Part shown: positions 41,627 to 51,620 of the stretch, in pieces | Layout of the letters: each line of letters starts with the position of its first letter | Position numbering within the stretch: position 1 is the stretch's first letter | DNA from: an uncultured Ulvibacter sp. | Lineage (GTDB): Bacteria > Bacteroidota > Bacteroidia > Flavobacteriales > Flavobacteriaceae | Direction: 5' to 3' | DNA: 64,000 bases | NCBI GenBank assembly: GCA_943789105.1 | Contig: CALSSW010000001.1 | Span: 1-64,000 of the forward strand | Made by a program: the position numbers and the translations under genes | The notes under the pieces: generated by a model | Databases searched by the model: none | Told to the model about the DNA's origin: nothing | The model's input: the letters and a program-made list of their open reading frames with translations, nothing else

Positions 41627-44410
41627 TTAAAAAGTGTATGTAAGATTTAGTCCTATTTGTGCACCACGGGTGTAGGAAAGCACTGTTTCATTTGTTTCAA
41701 ATTGCGTGTTAGGATTTCTGACCAATTGTGTTCTTTTTATTTCTGGATTTAACAAATTTCTCGCCACAAGTCCTAAAACTAGTTTTTCTGAAAGCGTTTT
41801 TGTTGTGGTAAAGTCTAGGGCAACAAACCCATTTTCAATAATGGCATCATTATAATTAACATCTCCAGAGTCTCTAATGGTAGCATTACCAAGGGCAAAT
41901 ATCTTTCCTGAAGTGTAGTTTGCAGTTATGGTAGCTAAAAATGGTTTTTGTGTATTAGAATTATAACTCAACGAACCATTGACAATCCAATCTGAGGCTC
42001 CTTGCAACCCCTCTTGGGTCAATCCTTTATATCTAAAGGTGTTTACAAAGTTTCCATCTCCATCTCTGATTTCTTTTAGATCCTGTTGGTGCCACATTCT
42101 TGAAGCATTTACATTTACATCTAGGTTTGCTGTTTTGTTTTCTGACCCATCTATTAGCGACATACGAGCTTCAATCTCTAAACCGTATATGGTTGCCTTC
42201 TCTGAGGTGTTGAAGTATGAGAATGCTCCAGAGGCTCCTCTATCTTGTACTTTGTTGATAGGGTCTTCAATCTTTTTATAGAAACTTGTAAGTGATAAAA
42301 GCTGCCCCTTGGATGGGAAGTACTCAAACTTTAAGTCATAATTTGTATTCAAAGAAGCTTCAATATCTGTGTTTCCACGAGTTACTTGACCAACTGCAGA
42401 TACGTACTCAAAGGGAGCAATCTCTTTAAATTCTGGAAGGGTAGTAGTGTAGCTGTTTGCAAAGCGAAGATTTAACTTCTCTGTCGGGGTATACTTAAGA
42501 TTCACAGATGGGTATACTCTTTGATAGTTTTTATCAACCATTCCCAATCTTCCAGGAATATTACCCACATCATATTGTACATTAATTTGGTCATCCTGAT
42601 ATCTCACACCTCCTTGTAGTGTGAATTTACCTATCACTGCTGTTGCTTGTATGTAAGTTCCTAGAGATTCTAATGAACCCCTGTAACGATCTACGGGGAG
42701 TCTATTTATTCTCAAAAGACCATTATCTATATTTTGCTCGGTAAAGATCTCTGAAAGCGCGTCAATAGAAGTTGGGTTCACTGCATTAAGAACTGTTTCT
42801 TGAATGCCAAAGAATTGAGAACCAAAATTACGCTCCTTGTTTCTGTAGGTTGCGCCAACATCAACTTTAAAATTTTTGGAGTCTGTGTCCTTTACAATAA
42901 ATTCATTGTTTATGCGCCCATTGTATTCTATGTCTTTGATTTTTTGAATTGTTTTACGTTGTTGAAAGCCTCCGTTTCTTCCTAGCTGTACCAGTGCCGG
43001 ATCTTCCGCAAAATTAAAATTCACCTCATTTCTAATTCTGTTTGGCTCATCTGCCTTGAGATAGTTATATCCTAATGCCCAGTCTAATGTGTTTTTCTGA
43101 CCAAGATTATTTTTACCGCTAAACTGTGTGATAGAGGTGAGCGTGTTTTTAGTATTTTGATCTCTTATAAACTGAAATGCTTCCCCAACATTGGTTTCCT
43201 CAAAAATTGTAGTAGTTCCTGCGCGACCTCCCTCAAACACCTCGTCTTGTATTTTGTTTATAAACAAAGAGGTCAGTTCAAATGTATTGTCATCATTGGC
43301 GCGGAATTTTCCATTAACAAGTCCTGATGTAGCAATTGTTTTTCTCCATCGTATGGCATCTGGAATGGTGTCGTCTATAAAGTTTCCTCTAAATTCTCTA
43401 AAAACACCTTCTCGGTATTCAAAATTTGAGGCTTGTCCTAGGGTTGCCAGTACCTTTATTTTGTCTCCGATCTTACCGCCTGCACTTACAGAAAATGAAG
43501 TGTTGATAGGATTTTGTATTGTTTGCGGAGACCAAGACTCCTTGGTTAGAGCTTCTCTTGTATTTAAATTTCTAGAATAAAAACCAGCAGTAATATTCTC
43601 GTTATTTGGTGATACTTTAAAATTACTAAATACGCCATTACTTATCACATTTGTATTAACTGTACTGGATGTTTTTAGTTTTAGTAATTTACTTCCATTC
43701 AAGCTTTTAGTGCTAATATTTACATTACCCGATGCCTGATCTGCAGACAGCTCAGATGAGGTAGTTTTGCTCACATCTATACTCTCTAAAAGTCTTGTAG
43801 TAAAAAGTCCAAGATCTATGTTCTTTTTTTCAATATCATCTGAGGGTATTGGCAACCCGTTTAGTGTAGTATATAAGTAACGGTCTCCAAGGCCTCTTAT
43901 AAAAACATCTCCAGTCCCTTCAGATTTAGATATCCCCGATATTTTTGTGGTAGCTGCAGCGGCATTAGAAATTCCAAGTTTTGAGAGCGCAACAGATCCA
44001 ATACTCTCTTTTATGGTAGAGGCTTTCTGTTGTTCTAACAAAAGGACACTTTCTGTATCTCTTCTTAGGCTAGTCTTTATAACCACTTCATCAAGTGCTG
44101 CTGCACTAGGGCTTAGGGTTACATCTAATGTAGTGCTTTGGTTTGCTTGTATAGAGATCGTTTTCTCTATGGTTTGATAACCAACAAAACTGAATTCTAT
44201 AGTATAAGTTCCAGGAGCTAAATCATCTATGGCATAAAGCCCATCAAAATCTGAAGTGGTTCCTTTGCTGGAGTCTTTTATGATTACGTTTGCGAAAGGC
44301 AGCGGTTCGTTGTTCATTTGTTTGTCTGTCAAGGTCCCTTTTACAGAACCTGTTTGAGCATGGGTTATAGATGCTATTATGCTTGTTAATACAAAAAGTA
44401 ATTGTTTCAT
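41627..44410 (-). CDS. TonB-dependent receptor with carboxypeptidase-D regulatory-like N-domain
   Basis: VKGTLTDKQMNNEPLPFANVIIKDSSKGTTSDFDGLYAI; plug FIRGLGDRYLYTTLNGLPIPS; C-terminal beta signal ending LNLTYTF. Confidence 0.93.
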   Translation of the reverse strand: MKQLLFVLTSIIASITHAQTGSVKGTLTDKQMNNEPLPFANVIIKDSSKGTTSDFDGLYAIDDLAPGTYTIEFSFVGYQTIEKTISIQANQSTTLDVTLSPSAAALDEVVIKTSLRRDTESVLLLEQQKASTIKESIGSVALSKLGISNAAAATTKISGISKSEGTGDVFIRGLGDRYLYTTLNGLPIPSDDIEKKNIDLGLFTTRLLESIDVSKTTSSELSADQASGNVNISTKSLNGSKLLKLKTSSTVNTNVISNGVFSNFKVSPNNENITAGFYSRNLNTREALTKESWSPQTIQNPINTSFSVSAGGKIGDKIKVLATLGQASNFEYREGVFREFRGNFIDDTIPDAIRWRKTIATSGLVNGKFRANDDNTFELTSLFINKIQDEVFEGGRAGTTTIFEETNVGEAFQFIRDQNTKNTLTSITQFSGKNNLGQKNTLDWALGYNYLKADEPNRIRNEVNFNFAEDPALVQLGRNGGFQQRKTIQKIKDIEYNGRINNEFIVKDTDSKNFKVDVGATYRNKERNFGSQFFGIQETVLNAVNPTSIDALSEIFTEQNIDNGLLRINRLPVDRYRGSLESLGTYIQATAVIGKFTLQGGVRYQDDQINVQYDVGNIPGRLGMVDKNYQRVYPSVNLKYTPTEKLNLRFANSYTTTLPEFKEIAPFEYVSAVGQVTRGNTDIEASLNTNYDLKFEYFPSKGQLLSLTSFYKKIEDPINKVQDRGASGAFSYFNTSEKATIYGLEIEARMSLIDGSENKTANLDVNVNASRMWHQQDLKEIRDGDGNFVNTFRYKGLTQEGLQGASDWIVNGSLSYNSNTQKPFLATITANYTSGKIFALGNATIRDSGDVNYNDAIIENGFVALDFTTTKTLSEKLVLGLVARNLLNPEIKRTQLVRNPNTQFETNETVLSYTRGAQIGLNLTYTF

Positions 44411-44586
44411 CGTCGACTATTTTTAGTTTAAGGCAAAGATGCGGTGCTATCGTAAAGTTGGTGTTACCGAAATATTATGTCTCTATAACCTTTGGGTTAT
44501 TTTAATGTTAACAACCCTATCTTATGGCTTGTGTTTTAAATTTGTAAAATCAGTGGTATATTGCTACCACTTAAACCAAGAGCGTT

Positions 44587-45930
44587 ATGATGCAATGGGA
44601 ACAACTACTATCACTAAAAAAACAAGGAGTATCAAACAAAAGATTACGTAAAGAAGAAGATCCAACTCGCTTGGGTTTTGAAGTAGATTACGATCGTATT
44701 ATTTTCTCTCAAGCCTTTAGAAGCCTTCAAGATAAAACCCAGGTAATACCGCTGTCACAAACCTCTTTTGTACATACTAGATTAACCCATAGCCTTGAGG
44801 TTTCTGTAGTAGGCAGGTCTTTAGGGCGCACCGTAGGTAAGGCAATACTTGAAAAACACCCGCAACTAGAATCGATACATGGATATCATTTCAATGACTT
44901 TGGAGCTATTGTGGCGGCTGCCTCTTTGGCTCATGATATTGGTAATCCTCCTTTTGGTCATAGCGGGGAGAAGGCCATTGGAGATTATTTTTCAAACGGA
45001 AGAGGAAAGCGTTTTAAAGCCTTGCTTAGTGATAAAGAGTACCAAGATCTTGTAGATTTTGAGGGTAACGCCAATGGTTTTAAAATACTAACCCAGTCCA
45101 AAAATGGATTAGACGGCGGTTTGCGTCTTACCTATGCCACCTTGGGCGCCTTTATGAAGTACCCTAAAGAATCCTTACCTAAAAAACCGACCGCTCACAT
45201 TGCAGACAAAAAGTTTGGGGTATTTCAGTCAGAGGTTTTTTTCTTTGAGCAGGTCGCTCAAGAGATAGGTCTTACCAAACGTGGAGAGAAAGAGGATTTA
45301 AGTTACAACCGTCACCCCCTGGCATATTTGGTAGAAGCCGCTGATGATATATGTTACACAATTATAGATTTTGAAGACGGCATTAATCTAGGACTTATAG
45401 AAGAAGAGTTTGCCCTAGAATATCTTATTGCACTAGTTAAGCATACCATAGACACAGCAAAATACCATAAATTAAGTGATAGTAAAGACAGGTTAACTTA
45501 CCTAAGGTCTATGGCCATTGGGGTTCTTATACAAGAGGCTGCACAACTATTTTTGGCAAATGAAGAGGCTATTTTGGCAGGAACCTTCACAGGATCTCTT
45601 CTAGACAACAGTAAATATAAGGCTCAAATAAACGACATTATTAAAATTTCGGTAACCAATGTGTATCAAAGCCAAGAGGTTATTGAAAAAGAAATAGCCG
45701 GATACAAAATACTATCTGAGCTACTGGACACCTTTACCACCGCCATAGAAAACTACCATACCACTGGAGAGTTGCGCCACTATGATGCGCTTATTTTGAC
45801 CCACTTTGACGCCTCTATTAAACAGCCGCAATCTGTCTATCAATATGTAATGGCATGTTGTAGTTTGGTTTCAAGATTAACAGACGGTAACGCCTTGCAA
45901 ATATTTCAAAAAATAAACGGAAAAATATAA
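44587..45930 (+). CDS. dgt: Deoxyguanosinetriphosphate triphosphohydrolase-like protein
   Basis: HTRLTHSLEVS, AASLAHDIGNPPFGHSGE HD motifs. Confidence 0.93.
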   Translation: MMQWEQLLSLKKQGVSNKRLRKEEDPTRLGFEVDYDRIIFSQAFRSLQDKTQVIPLSQTSFVHTRLTHSLEVSVVGRSLGRTVGKAILEKHPQLESIHGYHFNDFGAIVAAASLAHDIGNPPFGHSGEKAIGDYFSNGRGKRFKALLSDKEYQDLVDFEGNANGFKILTQSKNGLDGGLRLTYATLGAFMKYPKESLPKKPTAHIADKKFGVFQSEVFFFEQVAQEIGLTKRGEKEDLSYNRHPLAYLVEAADDICYTIIDFEDGINLGLIEEEFALEYLIALVKHTIDTAKYHKLSDSKDRLTYLRSMAIGVLIQEAAQLFLANEEAILAGTFTGSLLDNSKYKAQINDIIKISVTNVYQSQEVIEKEIAGYKILSELLDTFTTAIENYHTTGELRHYDALILTHFDASIKQPQSVYQYVMACCSLVSRLTDGNALQIFQKINGKI

Positions 45931-46013
45931 GGAGTTTTTTTCTGTTAAAAATGTTAATTCCTCTTTTTTGTTCGTGTAGTGTGAGTAGCTTTGAAAAAAA
46001 ATAGCATCTTATT

Positions 46014-48617
46014 ATGAAAAAGTACGCATTGTTAATTTTGTTATGTACCATTGGCTTTAGTAATGCTCAAGACAATCAAGCCATTCTAGAAAACCATTTT
46101 AACACAAACAGAGCCCAATTGGGTCTCTCTCAAGAAGATGTTAATGATTTTAAGGTAAATTCATCAACATATTCCAAGAGTATGAGAATAGATAATGTGT
46201 ACGTCTCTCAGCGTATATCTGGCATTGAAGTATTCAATTCTACTTCAGTTTTTGGAATCAAAAATGGTGTTGTAGTTTCTTCAAAAATGGGTTTTATACC
46301 AAACACAGCTCAGAAAATTAATACCACAACTCCAGTAATCACTGCTCAAAATGCAATTGTTAAGGCAGCTACAGCTATTGGAATAAGTGCTCCAACAGCA
46401 CTAGAGATTCTAGAAACCACAGCGCCCAATAGTTTTGTTTTTAATACCGGATCAATCTCTTTAAATAACATACCTGTTTCACTGGTATTTCAACCAATGC
46501 AGGACGGCACACTTAATCTTGCTTGGGATATCAGTATCTATTTGTTAGACGCTTCTCATTATTATGCCGTGAGAATAGACGCCATTACAGGCGCTTTATT
46601 ATCAAGCAATGACTGGGTAACTAGTTGTGATTTTGGTAAGCCAACTCACAATCATCTTCCAAATACTAATACCGGCAGCAGCTTTTTACATAAACCAGAA
46701 AACACAGTTTTATTCAATGCACAAGGCGGGGTAAGCTACAGAGTATTTCCAGTACCCTTTGAAAGCCCTAACCACGGTGGTGATGAGTTAGTAATTGACC
46801 CTGCAAACCAAGATGCTTCTCCTTTTGGATGGCATGACACAGATGGGGTGGTAGGACCAGAATACACTATCACTAGAGGGAATAATGTAATTGCCAGAGA
46901 TGATATAGATAACAATAATTCTGGGGGCGTTTCTCCAGATGGTGGTGCTTCATTGACCTTTGATTTTCCTTTTAATTTTAATGCAGACCCTATAGAAATG
47001 TTACCTGCAGCAACTACTAATTTATTTTATTGGAATAACATCATGCATGATGTGTACTATCAATATGGCTTTGATGAAGCAAGCGGAAATTTTCAAGATA
47101 ATAACTACGGAAATGGCGGTACCGGCAATGATTTTGTAGATGCCCAAGCTCAAGATGGTGGCGGTACTAACAATGCTAATTTTTCTACCCCGCCAGACGG
47201 TGGTAACCCAAGAATGCAAATGTATTTATGGAATGGCCCTCCAGGCAATGCCTTAACAATTGACGGATCTCTTGCGGGTGATTATCTTGGGGTACCTGCT
47301 AATTTTGGGGCTCCACTTCCAGAAGACACTCCAATTGTAGGACAACTAGCCCTGACCCTAGATGATGACCAAGGAGCCTCTGAAGACCCCTATGACGCCT
47401 GTGATGATTTATTAAATGGACCAGATTTAAATGGTAATATTGCAGTAATTAGAAGAGGAGAATGTCAATTTGGATTTAAGATATTATCTGCCCAAAATCA
47501 AGGAGCTATTGCCGTTATTATTGTCAATAATGTTCCGGGAGGCCCCATTGTAATGGCACCAGGAGAAGTTGGAGATCAAGTAACGATAACCGCTATTATG
47601 ATTTCTCAGGCAGATGGAGATGCAATTATTGCAGCATTGCTTGCCGGTGAAGATATTGAAGGTTCTTTACTTAACAGCACTTCATACCAACTCGATGGTG
47701 ATGTAGATAATGGAATAATAGCGCATGAGTATGGCCATGGTATCTCCACTAGGCTCACAGGAGGAAGATTTAATTCAAGTTGTTTGTCAAACCAGGAGCA
47801 AATGGGCGAGGGATGGAGTGATTGGTTTGGTCTTATGCTAACACAACAACTTGGAGATCAACCAGAAGATATTCGTGGTATTGGTACTTATGCAACTGGC
47901 CAGGCTACAGACGGTGGCGGTATTAGAGAAGCCCCTTACAGCACAGATTTTTCTATAAATAATTATACCTACCAAGATACAGACGGAAATGTTTCTGTTC
48001 CTCACGGTGTTGGTTTTGTTTGGGCAACGATGTTATGGGAAATGACCTGGGATTTGATAAATCAATATGGGTTTGATTTAGATCTATACAACGGAACTGG
48101 TGGAAACAACATCGCCATGCAACTTGTACTAGATGGTCTGAAGTTACAGCCTTGTAATCCTGGTTTTGAATCTGGTAGAGATGCCATACTTGAGGCAGAT
48201 ATGCTAGCAAATGGTGGTGCCAACCAATGTTTAATTTGGGAAGCATTTGCGCGAAGAGGATTAGGATTGTCTGCCTCACAAGGAAGCTCCAATAGCCTTA
48301 ATGACCAAACAGAGGCCTTTGATGTTCCTCAGACTCCAGATTGTCTTTTAGATTCTGCAGATAGATCACTTTTACAAACAGGTATTATTTTATACCCAAA
48401 TCCTGCCAAGCAGACCGTTCATATACGTGTCAACCAGGTATCTGGTGATGCAAATGTATCTATACTTGATATAAATGGAAGATTAATTGTTACCAAAGAA
48501 ATTTCTCTTGATTCTACTGCCACTGTTGATGTTAGTCAATTCATCTCTGGGGTTTATCTAGTTCAAGTTACATCGAAAGATGGATTTATGTCAACAACTA
48601 AGTTAATTATCAAATAA
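46014..48617 (+). CDS. Secreted M36 (fungalysin)-family metalloprotease with PA domain and T9SS sorting domain
   Basis: HEYGHGISTRLTGG zinc motif; GFKILSAQNQGAIAVIIVNN PA-like; C-term ILYPNPAKQTVHIRV...GVYLVQVTSKDGFMSTTKLIIK. Confidence 0.92.
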   Translation: MKKYALLILLCTIGFSNAQDNQAILENHFNTNRAQLGLSQEDVNDFKVNSSTYSKSMRIDNVYVSQRISGIEVFNSTSVFGIKNGVVVSSKMGFIPNTAQKINTTTPVITAQNAIVKAATAIGISAPTALEILETTAPNSFVFNTGSISLNNIPVSLVFQPMQDGTLNLAWDISIYLLDASHYYAVRIDAITGALLSSNDWVTSCDFGKPTHNHLPNTNTGSSFLHKPENTVLFNAQGGVSYRVFPVPFESPNHGGDELVIDPANQDASPFGWHDTDGVVGPEYTITRGNNVIARDDIDNNNSGGVSPDGGASLTFDFPFNFNADPIEMLPAATTNLFYWNNIMHDVYYQYGFDEASGNFQDNNYGNGGTGNDFVDAQAQDGGGTNNANFSTPPDGGNPRMQMYLWNGPPGNALTIDGSLAGDYLGVPANFGAPLPEDTPIVGQLALTLDDDQGASEDPYDACDDLLNGPDLNGNIAVIRRGECQFGFKILSAQNQGAIAVIIVNNVPGGPIVMAPGEVGDQVTITAIMISQADGDAIIAALLAGEDIEGSLLNSTSYQLDGDVDNGIIAHEYGHGISTRLTGGRFNSSCLSNQEQMGEGWSDWFGLMLTQQLGDQPEDIRGIGTYATGQATDGGGIREAPYSTDFSINNYTYQDTDGNVSVPHGVGFVWATMLWEMTWDLINQYGFDLDLYNGTGGNNIAMQLVLDGLKLQPCNPGFESGRDAILEADMLANGGANQCLIWEAFARRGLGLSASQGSSNSLNDQTEAFDVPQTPDCLLDSADRSLLQTGIILYPNPAKQTVHIRVNQVSGDANVSILDINGRLIVTKEISLDSTATVDVSQFISGVYLVQVTSKDGFMSTTKLIIK

Positions 48618-48669
48618 ACAAACAAATACATATAGACAACAAAGAGGCCTTTGTTTTTGGCCTCTTTTT

Positions 48670-50454
48670 TTATGTGCAATAGGTAAGTAACCTTTGTTTT
48701 ATTTTTTCTGAGGATATGCCCTCTAAATCTTGTAACTGGCTTACCCTTGCATGCTGTGGAAATTCATCCTTAACACCAAGTAGCTCCACTTTATTAGTGT
48801 AGTTGGTGCTTGCTTTATATTCCAAAACAGCGCTTCCAAACCCACCACTTACAACACCATCTTCTAAGGTTATTATAGTTGTGTAGTGTTCAAAAATTTC
48901 AGCAAGTAGTTTTACATCTAGCGGTTTTATAAAACACATATCATACACGCCCACTTGATTTTTTTGCGACTCTGAGTCAAGCAAATCTATCGCCTGTTGT
49001 GCATTTTGTACCATACCGCCAATGCATAAAAGAGCAATACTAGTGCCTTTTTTTAGTTCCTGTGCCTGGCCAATGGCTATTTTTTTAAAGGGCTGTTTCC
49101 AGTCTAATATACTGCCGCGCCCTCTTGGGTATCTTATGGCAATTGGCAAATCTAGACCTAGTTGTGCGGTGTATAAAATGTTGCGAAGTGCAATTGCATT
49201 GCTGGGTGCAGCAATAATAATATTTGGAATACACCTTAAAAATGCCATGTCAAAAATACCATGATGGGTTGCACCATCCTCTCCAACGATGCCAGCTCGG
49301 TCTAGGCAAAATATCACGGGGAGTTTTTGCAAGCATACATCGTGTATTACCTGGTCATAGGCACGTTGTAAAAAAGTTGAATAGATAGTACAAAAAACAT
49401 GTAATCCTTGGCTGGCAAGCCCTGCAGATAGAGTAACGGCATGCTGTTCTGCAATGCCTACATCAAAAGCGCGCTTAGGAAAGGCCTCCATCATATATTT
49501 TAGGGAGCTTCCCGTTGGCATGGCTGGGGTAATACCTATGATCTTGTCATTATCTTTGGCTAGATCAACAAGAGTGTGCCCAAAGACATCTTGAAATTTT
49601 GGAGGGAGCTTGGCCGTATTGTTTTTTAACCTATCACCTGTTGCAGGGTTAAACTTACCTGGAGCATGGTAGGATACCTGATCTTCTTCTGCTTGTTTAA
49701 GCCCTTTTCCTTTCTTTGTGATAACATGCAGTATTTTTGGGCCTTTTTTATGTATAAGTTTTTCGAAAACAGCTATTAATTCACTGATATTGTGCCCATC
49801 TACAGCCCCTGTATAATCAAAATTTAATGCCTCAAAAATATTGTCTGTATCTGGGGCGCCGTCTAGAGTTACTTTGGTGAAATATTGTTTTAATGCTCCC
49901 ACGCTAGGGTCTATACCAATAGCATTGTCATTTAAAATCACTAAGATGTTCGTATCTGTAACTCCTGCATGGTTTAGGGCCTCAAAGGCCATTCCACTGG
50001 CTATGGAGGCATCTCCTACTACAGCGATATGTTGTCTTGTATTGTTATTTGCCAAACGGGCTGCAATAGCCATCCCCAAACTAGCAGATATTGCAGTACT
50101 ACTGTGTCCTGTACCAAAACAGTCATAAATACTTTCTTCTATTTTTGGAAACCCACTAATGCCCTTTAAGGTTCTGTTGGTGTGAAAGATCTCTTTTCTT
50201 CCAGTGAGTATTTTATGGCCATAGGCTTGATGTCCTACATCCCAAATCAATTTGTCCTCTGGGGTATTAAAAAAGTAATGCAATGCAATAGTTAGCTCTA
50301 CCACACCTAGTGAAGCCCCCAGGTGTCCTTCTTTTACAGCTACTATATTAATAATAAAATCTCTTAGCTCTTGGGCTAATTGGGGTAATTGATCTTTAGG
50401 AAGCGCTCTAAGATCTTTGGGAAATGATATGGTCTGTAATAGGTTTTTTGACAC
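48670..50454 (-). CDS. dxs: 1-deoxy-D-xylulose-5-phosphate synthase
   Basis: GHLGASLGVVELTIALHYFFNTPEDKLIWDVGHQAYGHKILTGR; GIAEQHAVTLSAGLA; DRAGIVGEDGATHHG. Confidence 0.97.
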   Translation of the reverse strand: MSKNLLQTISFPKDLRALPKDQLPQLAQELRDFIINIVAVKEGHLGASLGVVELTIALHYFFNTPEDKLIWDVGHQAYGHKILTGRKEIFHTNRTLKGISGFPKIEESIYDCFGTGHSSTAISASLGMAIAARLANNNTRQHIAVVGDASIASGMAFEALNHAGVTDTNILVILNDNAIGIDPSVGALKQYFTKVTLDGAPDTDNIFEALNFDYTGAVDGHNISELIAVFEKLIHKKGPKILHVITKKGKGLKQAEEDQVSYHAPGKFNPATGDRLKNNTAKLPPKFQDVFGHTLVDLAKDNDKIIGITPAMPTGSSLKYMMEAFPKRAFDVGIAEQHAVTLSAGLASQGLHVFCTIYSTFLQRAYDQVIHDVCLQKLPVIFCLDRAGIVGEDGATHHGIFDMAFLRCIPNIIIAAPSNAIALRNILYTAQLGLDLPIAIRYPRGRGSILDWKQPFKKIAIGQAQELKKGTSIALLCIGGMVQNAQQAIDLLDSESQKNQVGVYDMCFIKPLDVKLLAEIFEHYTTIITLEDGVVSGGFGSAVLEYKASTNYTNKVELLGVKDEFPQHARVSQLQDLEGISSEKIKQRLLTYCT

Positions 50455-50518
50455 ACTACAAAGATACTAGAATAAATACATCGTGCCCGCTTTGTTTTTG
50501 AAGTGAATATAAAATAAT

Positions 50519-51034
50519 GTGCGGGATTATTTTTTTAGTGTATTAACTCAATTACCATTATTTTTAAGGCTAATAAAAGCTATTTTGATTACACCTCACG
50601 ACGATATTTATTTTATGAAACGCGCCCTGCAAGAGGCGCAAGCCGCCTATGATAAGTCTGAAATTCCTATTGGTGCTGTCATTGTTGCAGATAATCAAAT
50701 CATAGCAAGGGCACATAATTTAACCCAGACACTTAATGATGTTACAGCGCACGCAGAAATGCAAGCCATTACAGCGGCAGCAAATTTTTTGGGTGGCAAG
50801 TATTTACACAAATGCACCTTATATGTAACCATAGAACCCTGCCAAATGTGCGCAGGAGCTTTGTTTTGGAGTCAAATACCTAACATAATATATGGCGCTT
50901 CTGATTCCCAAAGAGGGTGTATTGCAATGAAAACGACTCTGCATCCTAAAACCAAAATACGTGGGGGGGTTCTTGCCAAAGAAGCTGCGGGTTTAATGCA
51001 GCAGTTTTTTGTCGAGAAAAGAAACCTTAACTAG
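50519..51034 (+). CDS. tadA: tRNA-specific adenosine deaminase-like nucleoside deaminase (start may be ATG near 50615)
   Basis: TAHAEMQAITAAA and EPCQMCAGALFWSQIPNIIYGA. Confidence 0.88.
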   Translation: MRDYFFSVLTQLPLFLRLIKAILITPHDDIYFMKRALQEAQAAYDKSEIPIGAVIVADNQIIARAHNLTQTLNDVTAHAEMQAITAAANFLGGKYLHKCTLYVTIEPCQMCAGALFWSQIPNIIYGASDSQRGCIAMKTTLHPKTKIRGGVLAKEAAGLMQQFFVEKRNLN

Positions 51035-51045
51035 AATAGTAAAAC

Positions 51046-51080
51046 AAAAAAAACCTCGCTTTTGTAAAGCGAGGTTTGGT
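51046..51080. terminator. Bidirectional terminator between tadA and csp
   Basis: aaaaaacctcgcttttgtaaagcgaggttt. Confidence 0.8.
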
Positions 51081-51094
51081 TTGCTAAAAAAGGA

Positions 51095-51286
51095 TTATAT
51101 AGCCGTTACTTGGGCAGCTACAGTTCCTTTTCTTCCTTCTTCTTCAACATATGTTACCTTATCACCTTCGTTAAGAGATGGCCCGTTAACTCCTGTGACG
51201 TGTACAAAAATATCTTGCCCAGTTTCATCATTTGTAATAAAACCAAACCCTTTAGATTCGTTAAAAAATTTTACTGTTCCTTCCAT
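51095..51286 (-). CDS. Cold-shock domain protein
   Basis: MEGTVKFFNESKGFGFITNDETGQDIFVHVTGV. Confidence 0.96.
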   Translation of the reverse strand: MEGTVKFFNESKGFGFITNDETGQDIFVHVTGVNGPSLNEGDKVTYVEEEGRKGTVAAQVTAI

Positions 51287-51368
51287 TTTTCAATTGTAAT
51301 ACATTAATAATATAACAAATGTATGGAAAAATAAATTTCAAATATAGTCTATAAACGGTTTTTTGATA

Positions 51369-51614
51369 TTATAACGTATTGTTATTGGTGTATTTACGCA
51401 TTTTCAAGATGTTTTCTTGGTTGAGCATATATTGCTTTACATCCTTTCCTTTCCAGCGGTAATAAACAAAAGTTGGCATCCAGACAAAGAATAAGGTTGT
51501 TACCCCCAAACCTATAAATAGTTGTGATGTAGCAAGATCTTCTTGACCAATATAAAAGCCATAACCTGCTAAAATAACTGCTGTAACAAAGAAAATATAT
51601 AATAGTATACGCAT
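51369..51614 (-). CDS. Small two-TM membrane protein
   Basis: 81 aa, two hydrophobic segments; 6 bp downstream of aspS. Confidence 0.65.
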   Translation of the reverse strand: MRILLYIFFVTAVILAGYGFYIGQEDLATSQLFIGLGVTTLFFVWMPTFVYYRWKGKDVKQYMLNQENILKMRKYTNNNTL

Positions 51615-51620
51615 GTGTTA

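Noticed and set aside
43191-43580. 129-aa plus-strand ORF
   Set aside because: Shadow ORF antisense to the TonB-dependent receptor; no independent support.
51009-51307. Plus-strand ORFs over the cold-shock gene
   Set aside because: Antisense to a strongly recognised CspA-like protein.
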